Shown piece by piece: positions 58,321 through 64,000 of a DNA stretch of 64,000 nt. The DNA is taken from positions 124,001-188,000 of the forward strand of contig JAYNQW010000001.1 of assembly GCA_038114465.1 (NCBI GenBank). Direction: 5' to 3'. The stretch's first letter is position 1; every line of letters begins with the position of its first letter. A program made the translations under genes and the position numbers. Origin of the DNA: CALINB01 sp938045325 (GTDB lineage Bacteria; Pseudomonadota; Alphaproteobacteria; Rhodospirillales; CALINB01). Under the pieces are notes generated by a model. That model was not told the DNA's origin, made no database searches, and saw only the letters and a list, made by a program, of their open reading frames with translations.

Positions 58321-61044
58321 CTATGCTGACCCCTCGTCATCCTTCAAGAGGCGCTTCAATTGATACATCAATTCCAGGGCCTCTTTCGGCGTCATTTCAT
58401 CCGGATGTACGTCATCGAGAGCCGCCTCGAGCGGCGACGGCCCCGTGGACACGGCGGACGATGCAGGCATCGCCGTTGATTGGGCAAACAGCGGCAGATC
58501 GTCGGCCAGCTTGGTAATACTCGCCGACTGCTCGCCATGTTCGATTGTCTCAAGCACCTGTTCGGCCCGCGCAATAACAGCTTCCGGCAATCCGGCCAGC
58601 TTGCCGACATGAATGCCGTAAGAACGGTCGGCGGCACCCGGCGCGACTTCATGCAGGAACACGATGTCATCCTTCCATTCCTTCACTTGCATCGTGTGAC
58701 ACTGCAGAGCTTCCAATTTACCCGACAACGCCGTCAGCTCATGATAGTGCGTCGCGAACAAAGCGCGGCAGCGATTAGTTTCATGCAAATGCTCAACCAC
58801 AGCCCAAGCAATCGAAAGCCCATCGAATGTCGCCGTACCGCGGCCGATTTCATCGAGGATCACCAGCGAGCGAGCGCCCGCTTGATTGAGGATAGCCGCG
58901 GTTTCGACCATTTCGACCATGAACGTCGATTGACCACGCGCTAAATCATCAGCGGCGCCGACGCGGGAAAACAACCGATCGACGATTCCAATCTTCGCTT
59001 CCGCCGCCGGCACAAAACTACCGATTTGCGCGAGAATCGTGATCAGCGCGTTTTGCCGTAAAAATGTGCTCTTGCCGGCCATGTTCGGGCCGGTCAGCAA
59101 CCAAAGCCGCGAGTCATCGCCAAGCGCGCAATCGTTCGGCACGAACGCGGTTTCCTGGCGTCGCTCAAGTGCGGCCTCGACGACCGGATGACGTCCCGCC
59201 GTGATGTCAAATGCCGTACTTTGATCCAACACGGGCCGCGCATAATTTTGGTCGACGGCAAGCGCCGCCAGCGCCGCGGCGACATCAAGCGCGGCTAGCG
59301 CAGCCGCGGCCCCGGCAATTTTTTCGGATCGGCGCACCGTTTCATGAACCAGCTCGTCAAACAGGCGCAGCTCAAGCGCCAAGGCCCGGTCGGCGGCTTT
59401 GGAAATTTTACTTTCCAATTCCGAAAGCTCGACGGTCGTGAAGCGCACCGCGTTCGCCATGGTCTGGCGATGAATAAAATCGCTTTCGGGACCGGATAAA
59501 ATTTTCTCCGCCTGTTTCGCCGGTACCTCGATGAAATAGCCGAGCACATTATTATGACGGATTTTCAGCGCATTGATGCTGGTTTGATCGGCATACTGTT
59601 TTTGCAGCCCGGCGATCAACTTGCGGCTCTCGTCGCGCAACGTGCGCAGCTCATCGAGTTCCGGCCAATAGCCCGGCGCGACAAAACCGCCATCGCGGGC
59701 CTGAAGCGGCAAGTCTTCGGCCAAGGCTTTGCTCAAGCGTTCAATCAATTCCGTATGATCGCCCAGTCCTTCAAGGTTTTCCTGAAAGACCCGGGGCAAT
59801 CCGGCATGGTTGCCGGCCTCGAACATCGCACGCACGCTGTGAGCGAGCATCAATCCGTTGCAAATGCCGGCCAAATCACGCGGACCACCGCGCCCCAAGG
59901 AAAGGCGCGACAGGGCGCGTTCGATATCCGGGCTGCGCGCCAGCAGGGTGCGTAAATCCTCGCGCAGATTATTTTCACCGGTGAAGAACTGCACGCCGTC
60001 CAAACGCGCATCGATGTCTTCGATGTCGGTGAGCGGTGCCGCAAGCCTTGCCGCCAACAGGCGCGCTCCCGCGCCGGTGATGGTTTTATCGATCACACTT
60101 AAGAGCGAACCCGCCCGTTCGCCCGACAACGTTTGCGTGAGTTCGAGGTTGCGCCGGGTCGCGGCATCGATCGCCATGACGGCATGTTGCGCCAGTTTTT
60201 TCGGCGGCGTGATGCGTGGCAGCTTTCCCTTTTGCGTAAGCTCGACATAATCGACCAACGCGCCGGCGGCGGCCAACTCGGCCCGGTTAAACGCGCCAAA
60301 ACCGTCGAGGGTGCCCACGGCAAACAGCGCCTCAAGCCGCGCCTTGCCGTTTTCACTATCGAAACGGCTCGCCGGCTGGGCCGTGATCGCATCTTCATGT
60401 TCGTTGAGGGCCTCGAAATATTCCGGACGCTGCAACAGGGTTTCGGACACCAACACTTCGCCGGGATCAAGGCGAGTGAGCGCTGCACTTAAATCGGCAG
60501 CCTTTAAGTCTTGCGTGTACAAATCGCCGGTGGAAACGTCGATCCAGGCCAGGCCCAAATCGTCCTGGGCAAGCGCCAAGGCGACTAAATAATTGTGACG
60601 GCGCGCATCCAACAACGCATCTTCGGTAATCGTACCTGGCGTAATTAGACGAACGACCTCGCGTTTAACGACTGCCTTGTGGCCCCGTTTTTTCGCTTCC
60701 GCCGGATCTTCGACCTGCTCGCACACCGCGACTTTGAAGCCCCGGCGAATGAGGCGGGAAAGATAACTTTCATGCGAATGTACCGGCACACCGCACATGG
60801 GAATGTCTTCGCCCTGATGCTTGCCGCGCTTGGTCAGTGTGATGTCGAGGGTTCGTGACGCCTGTACCGCATCATCGAAGAAAAGCTCATAGAAATCGCC
60901 CATGCGATAAAATAACAGCGCGTCCGGATGCTCACTTTTGATCGCGAGGTATTGCGCCATCATCGGCGTCGTGCCGGCGTCTTTTGATGCGGGCGTTTTT
61001 TTCTGAGGCGTTTCGGTTTCAGGTTTTGGTTTAGCGGACGACAC
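58321..61044 (-). CDS. mutS: DNA mismatch repair protein MutS
   Basis: Mismatch-recognition ATPase. The N-terminal mismatch-binding domain has FYRMGDFYELFFDDA with the wedge phenylalanine and glutamate. Walker A is GPNMAGKSTFLRQ, then DEIGRGTATFDGLSIAWA and the segment ATHYHELTAL. The start is GTG at 61044, which leaves a 27-residue polar tail before PMMAQYLAIK. At 907 residues it is standard. A C-terminal beta-clamp/tetramer region ends in LYQLKRLLKDD. Confidence 0.97.
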   Translation of the reverse strand: MSSAKPKPETETPQKKTPASKDAGTTPMMAQYLAIKSEHPDALLFYRMGDFYELFFDDAVQASRTLDITLTKRGKHQGEDIPMCGVPVHSHESYLSRLIRRGFKVAVCEQVEDPAEAKKRGHKAVVKREVVRLITPGTITEDALLDARRHNYLVALALAQDDLGLAWIDVSTGDLYTQDLKAADLSAALTRLDPGEVLVSETLLQRPEYFEALNEHEDAITAQPASRFDSENGKARLEALFAVGTLDGFGAFNRAELAAAGALVDYVELTQKGKLPRITPPKKLAQHAVMAIDAATRRNLELTQTLSGERAGSLLSVIDKTITGAGARLLAARLAAPLTDIEDIDARLDGVQFFTGENNLREDLRTLLARSPDIERALSRLSLGRGGPRDLAGICNGLMLAHSVRAMFEAGNHAGLPRVFQENLEGLGDHTELIERLSKALAEDLPLQARDGGFVAPGYWPELDELRTLRDESRKLIAGLQKQYADQTSINALKIRHNNVLGYFIEVPAKQAEKILSGPESDFIHRQTMANAVRFTTVELSELESKISKAADRALALELRLFDELVHETVRRSEKIAGAAAALAALDVAAALAALAVDQNYARPVLDQSTAFDITAGRHPVVEAALERRQETAFVPNDCALGDDSRLWLLTGPNMAGKSTFLRQNALITILAQIGSFVPAAEAKIGIVDRLFSRVGAADDLARGQSTFMVEMVETAAILNQAGARSLVILDEIGRGTATFDGLSIAWAVVEHLHETNRCRALFATHYHELTALSGKLEALQCHTMQVKEWKDDIVFLHEVAPGAADRSYGIHVGKLAGLPEAVIARAEQVLETIEHGEQSASITKLADDLPLFAQSTAMPASSAVSTGPSPLEAALDDVHPDEMTPKEALELMYQLKRLLKDDEGSA

Positions 61045-61155
61045 GGATCAACGAATTTATTGCGGTGAACATCAACGAGGCATCACTCTATCACAGCAAC
61101 CACGCGCAAGCCCCCTCAAGCCACCCCCAGCCTGTGGACAAATATACCTTTTATT

Positions 61156-61674
61156 TCAGATGCTTAAGGCGGCGAGGGCTTGTTTGTGGGCGGCAACGGA
61201 TGCGGCGCCGAAACAGCACAAGATCACTTCCTCAATCGATTCGGTATCGTCCACAACATCGGCAATGGTATTAACCGCGATGACGGCAGCCCGCTCAACC
61301 GGAAAGCCATAAACCCCTGTGCTGATCGCCGGAAAGGCGACAGTTTTAAGGCCGTTCTGTACCAATACATCCAATGCGTTGCGGTAGCAGCTTTCGAGCA
61401 AGCCGTCTTCGTTATCATTGCCGCCATGCCAAACCGGCCCGACGGTGTGAATGATATGCTTCGCCGGTAATTTATAGCCCTTTGTGATTTTTGCCTGACC
61501 CGTCGGACAGCCGCCCAAGATCCGGCATTCTTCCAAAAGCCCCGATCCGGCGGCGCGATGAATGGCGCCGTCGACGCCGCCGCCGCCAAGCAAGGATTCG
61601 TTCGCCGCATTAACGATCGCATCGACGGCCAAGACCGTGATGTCGCCTTCGACGATGTTGATTTTATCCCGCAG
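61156..61674 (-). CDS. Macro-domain protein (probable O-acetyl-ADP-ribose deacetylase), CTG start proposed
   Basis: An ADP-ribose-binding macro-domain protein. NAANESLLGGGGVDGAIHRAAG is the ligand loop and SIAFPAISTGVYGFP-like AFPAISTGVYGFP the second loop. The first beta strand INIVEGDIT, including the ligand-binding aspartate, is only encoded upstream of the TTG at 61632. The reading frame has no ATG or GTG there. A CTG at 61674 with GGGAG 7 bases upstream would restore the full fold and overlap ampG by 11 bases. The TTG at 61632 gives a truncated 158-residue form. Proteins of this type remove acetyl or ADP-ribosyl groups. Confidence 0.82.
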   Translation of the reverse strand: MRDKINIVEGDITVLAVDAIVNAANESLLGGGGVDGAIHRAAGSGLLEECRILGGCPTGQAKITKGYKLPAKHIIHTVGPVWHGGNDNEDGLLESCYRNALDVLVQNGLKTVAFPAISTGVYGFPVERAAVIAVNTIADVVDDTESIEEVILCCFGAASVAAHKQALAALSI

Positions 61675-63055
61675 GTTTTTTCTCCCGGTTCACATCATCT
61701 TCGGGCGGAAATTTTTTCATAAGCCATAGGAGCAGCACAAGCCCCGGCACCGCTGCTGCGGTCGTCAGGAGAAAGTACATCACCCAACTCATTTGATCGG
61801 CAAGCCAGCCGCCGCCGGAAGCAAAAATCGTCCGGGCAAAAGCCATTAACGACGACAACAATGCAAATTGAGTTGCGGTATAGGCGACATTGCATAGGGA
61901 TGAAAGATAAGCAATGAACGCAATCGTTGCGATACCGCCGGTAAAGTTTTCGATGCTGATCGTCACCGCCAACATGGGCAGCGAGTAACCCACCATCGCT
62001 TGCGCGGCGAACGCCAAATTAGACAGTGCTTGGGCAATGCCGCCAATGAGCAACGTTTTAAGAATGCCGTAACGAGTCGCCAGCAAACCGCCCAGCAAGC
62101 CACCGGCTACCGTCATCGCCATGCCGTAAAACTTCGAAATAACAGCAATTTCAGACTTCGAAAACCCGATATCGAGGTAAAACGGATTGGCCATGACACC
62201 CAACAAGGCATCACCATACTTATAAAGTGCGACAAACAGTAAAATCATGGCCCAGTGCCGGCGGCCTATAAAATCGGCAAAGGGACAAATGATGGCAGCA
62301 TTGGTTTCGGCGGCAAAGCGCCTTAAGCGTTCTGGCCAATGGGTAAAGCGCGAGATGGTTGCGTTAATTTCCTGCTCGCGGTTCTGCGATTCCACCGTGC
62401 TTTGACGTTTGGGTTCGGGGCTGATGAGCGCGGTTAAAAATCCAACCGCCATTAAACACGCCATCACCGCATAGGCCGCAAACCAGCCGGAAACATCAGC
62501 GATGATCAAAGCCCCGGCGCCGGAAGTCAGCATGGCCATGCGATAGCCGAACGTATAATTGGCCGCACCCGCACCTTGATGACTTTCCGGCAATGTTTCG
62601 ACCCGGTAGGCATCGATGACAATATCCTGGGTAGCCGATGCAAACGCGAGGAGGACCGCCCACAATGCCGTCTCGGTGATATTTTCCGATGGGTCAGATG
62701 CGCCCAACCCAAGCATACAAACCGCAACCAAAATTTGCGCCACCACGAGCCAGCTGCGGCGCTGCCCCAACACGCGCGTCAAGAACGCCAGCGGCATACG
62801 GTCCACCAACGGCGCCCATAAAAATTTGATCGCGTAAGCCGTGCTGGCCCAACTGAACAAACCGATGGCCGTCAACGAAACGCCCGCTTCCTTGAGCCAG
62901 GCCGACAAGGTCGCATACACAAGCAGTAGCGGCAGGCCACTTGAAAAGCCTAACAATAAAATGACAACGACACGGCGCTCGCGATAAACGCTCGCCTCGC
63001 GCCAAATGGAGCGGGTTTTTTCCGTCAAGGATTGGGCCGGTGTATCACCCACCAT
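61664..63055 (-). CDS. ampG: AmpG-family muropeptide transporter (MFS)
   Basis: A 463-residue major-facilitator permease with about 12-14 hydrophobic segments. GFSSGLPLLLVYATLSAWLKEAG and SATQDIVIDAYRVETL are AmpG signatures. AmpG imports anhydromuropeptides released during cell-wall turnover for recycling. It is followed by the macro gene with overlap and preceded by the adenosine kinase-like gene with a 17-base gap. Confidence 0.92.
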   Translation of the reverse strand: MVGDTPAQSLTEKTRSIWREASVYRERRVVVILLLGFSSGLPLLLVYATLSAWLKEAGVSLTAIGLFSWASTAYAIKFLWAPLVDRMPLAFLTRVLGQRRSWLVVAQILVAVCMLGLGASDPSENITETALWAVLLAFASATQDIVIDAYRVETLPESHQGAGAANYTFGYRMAMLTSGAGALIIADVSGWFAAYAVMACLMAVGFLTALISPEPKRQSTVESQNREQEINATISRFTHWPERLRRFAAETNAAIICPFADFIGRRHWAMILLFVALYKYGDALLGVMANPFYLDIGFSKSEIAVISKFYGMAMTVAGGLLGGLLATRYGILKTLLIGGIAQALSNLAFAAQAMVGYSLPMLAVTISIENFTGGIATIAFIAYLSSLCNVAYTATQFALLSSLMAFARTIFASGGGWLADQMSWVMYFLLTTAAAVPGLVLLLWLMKKFPPEDDVNREKKPAG

Positions 63056-63072
63056 GACCCCTCACCACAACC

Positions 63073-64000
63073 TCACAATCCTTTTGCCGCGGCAAGCTCG
63101 TTCAGCGGCGTTTCGGGGCGCGCGCCGAAATGACTGATCACCTCGGCGGATGCGATGCCACCCAGGCGCCCGCACACATCGAGCGGCTTGCCTTGGGTGA
63201 GACCGTATAAAAATCCGGCAGCGTACGCATCGCCCGCACCGGTGGTGTCGACAACCTGCTCCACCTTTTCGGCGTCAATCACGTGAACTTCTTCACCGGA
63301 AATAATCACCGAGCCTTTCTCGCTCCGGGTCAGGGCCGCGATCTTGCAATAGCCGCGCACGTGTTGAAGCGCGTCATCGAACGTGTCGACCTGATAAAGC
63401 GATAGGATTTCGTCTTCGTTGGCGAACACCACATCGATGTGCTGCTCGACGAGATCGCGAAACTCGTCGCGATACCGGTCAACGCAAAACGGGTCCGATA
63501 ATGATAACGACACCAGGCGGTCGGCCTCGTGGGCGAGATCAGCGGCCTCGATAAAGGCCTGCTTAGCGCTCGGCGGGTCCCACAAATAGCCTTCGAGATA
63601 GGTGACCTTCGCCGCCGCGATGATGTCTGGATTAACGTCGGCAGGCCCCAAGGATGCGCTCGCACCCAAAAACGTTTGCATGGTTCGCTCGGCATCGGGG
63701 GTAACGAAAATCAAACACCGCGCGGTTTGGGTTTCATCCGTCGAGGGCTCCGTCTCAAACGTAATGCCGAGGGAGCGGATATCGTGGCGGAAGATATCAC
63801 CAAGCTGATCGTGATTCACTTTTCCGATAAAGGCCCCGTCACCGCCAAGCGAGGCCAGGCACGCGATGGTGTTCGCCGCCGAGCCGCCGGAGCATTCGAC
63901 TGCCGGCGCCATGGCATCATAGAGCGCCGCGGCACGGTCATCATCGATCAAGGTCATCGCCCCCTTGGCGAGATTATGTTTGACGAGAAATTTTTCGTCC
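63073..64000 (-). CDS. PfkB-family kinase, probable adenosine kinase (partial at right edge)
   Basis: Ribokinase-fold kinase, open to the window end, so the N-terminus is missing. The visible protein has ECSGGSAANTIACLASLGG near the start of the visible part, TRSEKGSVI, and the catalytic loop TTGAGDAYAAGFLYGL. The segment EKFLVKHNLAKGAMTLID at the upstream end shows the frame continues beyond the ATG at 63957. This form is common in alphaproteobacteria and is usually annotated adenosine kinase; another sugar kinase is possible. Confidence 0.87.
   Translation of the reverse strand, partial: DEKFLVKHNLAKGAMTLIDDDRAAALYDAMAPAVECSGGSAANTIACLASLGGDGAFIGKVNHDQLGDIFRHDIRSLGITFETEPSTDETQTARCLIFVTPDAERTMQTFLGASASLGPADVNPDIIAAAKVTYLEGYLWDPPSAKQAFIEAADLAHEADRLVSLSLSDPFCVDRYRDEFRDLVEQHIDVVFANEDEILSLYQVDTFDDALQHVRGYCKIAALTRSEKGSVIISGEEVHVIDAEKVEQVVDTTGAGDAYAAGFLYGLTQGKPLDVCGRLGGIASAEVISHFGARPETPLNELAAAKGL

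Noticed and set aside
61133..61141. TGTGGACAA near mutS, resembling a DnaA box
   Set aside because: One mismatch to consensus and isolated far from the origin candidate; expected by chance.
1..64000. tRNA, rRNA, CRISPR, IS elements, prophage
   Set aside because: I looked for T-loop/anticodon patterns, repeat-spacer arrays, transposase motifs and terminal inverted repeats and saw none that I could support.

Overview
The window is a stretch of core chromosome from an alphaproteobacterium, most likely Rhodospirillales-like. The indicators are an Irr-type Fur-family regulator beside fabA/fabB/fabI, a MucR/Ros regulator, a PhrR/PraR-type HTH gene between lnt and metK, separate rfaE1 and rfaE2 genes, and the order gyrB-recF-dnaN-dnaA-rpsT-mutM facing ubiE-ubiB-coaBC-dut. 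G+C looks moderate. I saw no insertion sequence, prophage, CRISPR array, tRNA or rRNA, and nearly every gene has a recognisable housekeeping role.

Layout. 1-920: end of an LPS heptose locus. 927-2843: a class A penicillin-binding protein. 2950-10515: replication genes gyrB, recF, dnaN, dnaA and rpsT, all on the minus strand, with a 0.74 kb non-coding gap (9507-10248) that is a candidate origin region. 10737-12047: a small exported protein and mutM, whose zinc finger is atypical. 12118-19060 (plus strand): ubiquinone genes ubiE-ubiB, then coaBC-dut, then a sulfur block (Rrf2 regulator, cysK, MoeB/ThiF-like, DsrE-like). 19064-22366: pabC-like, pabB and a 2-hydroxyacid dehydrogenase. 22572-26213: an SH3b protein and an oxidative-stress/iron block (DUF3501, Fe-S oxidoreductase, rubrerythrin, Irr). 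26314-28940: unsaturated fatty acid genes fabI, fabB, fabA. 29116-38561: the rimP-nusA-ylxR-infB-rbfA-truB-rpsO-pnp RNA and translation operon. 38851-46809: trmB, metK, HTH regulator, lnt, ybeY, phoH, miaB, fur. 46922-53742: mucR, a TusA-like protein, rimI-tsaB, a D-Ala-D-Ala dipeptidase, a nitroreductase, a polysaccharide deacetylase, a Bax-like glucosaminidase and trpS. 53813-64000: murJ, glnD, mutS, a macro-domain protein, ampG and a PfkB-family sugar/adenosine kinase cut by the right edge.

How it fits together. Several gene pairs overlap by 1-11 bases, which points to translational coupling: rfaE1/rfaE2, coaBC/dut, moeB/DsrE, pabB/pabC, rbfA/truB, miaB/phoH, tsaB/rimI and ampG/macro. Peptidoglycan and cell-envelope functions are scattered through the right half (lnt, VanX-like, deacetylase, Bax, murJ, ampG). 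Iron control is represented twice (Irr and Fur).

No wholly new system is obvious. The items most worth checking are: a 16-codon leader frame followed by a strong terminator ahead of rimP; an Irr-box-like palindrome upstream of the rubrerythrin/Fe-S/DUF3501 operon; a MutM zinc finger lacking its last cysteine; a MucR with a degenerate zinc finger; a 22-bp tandem operator-like repeat ahead of the PhrR/PraR-type gene; and a macro-domain gene that appears to start with CTG inside ampG.
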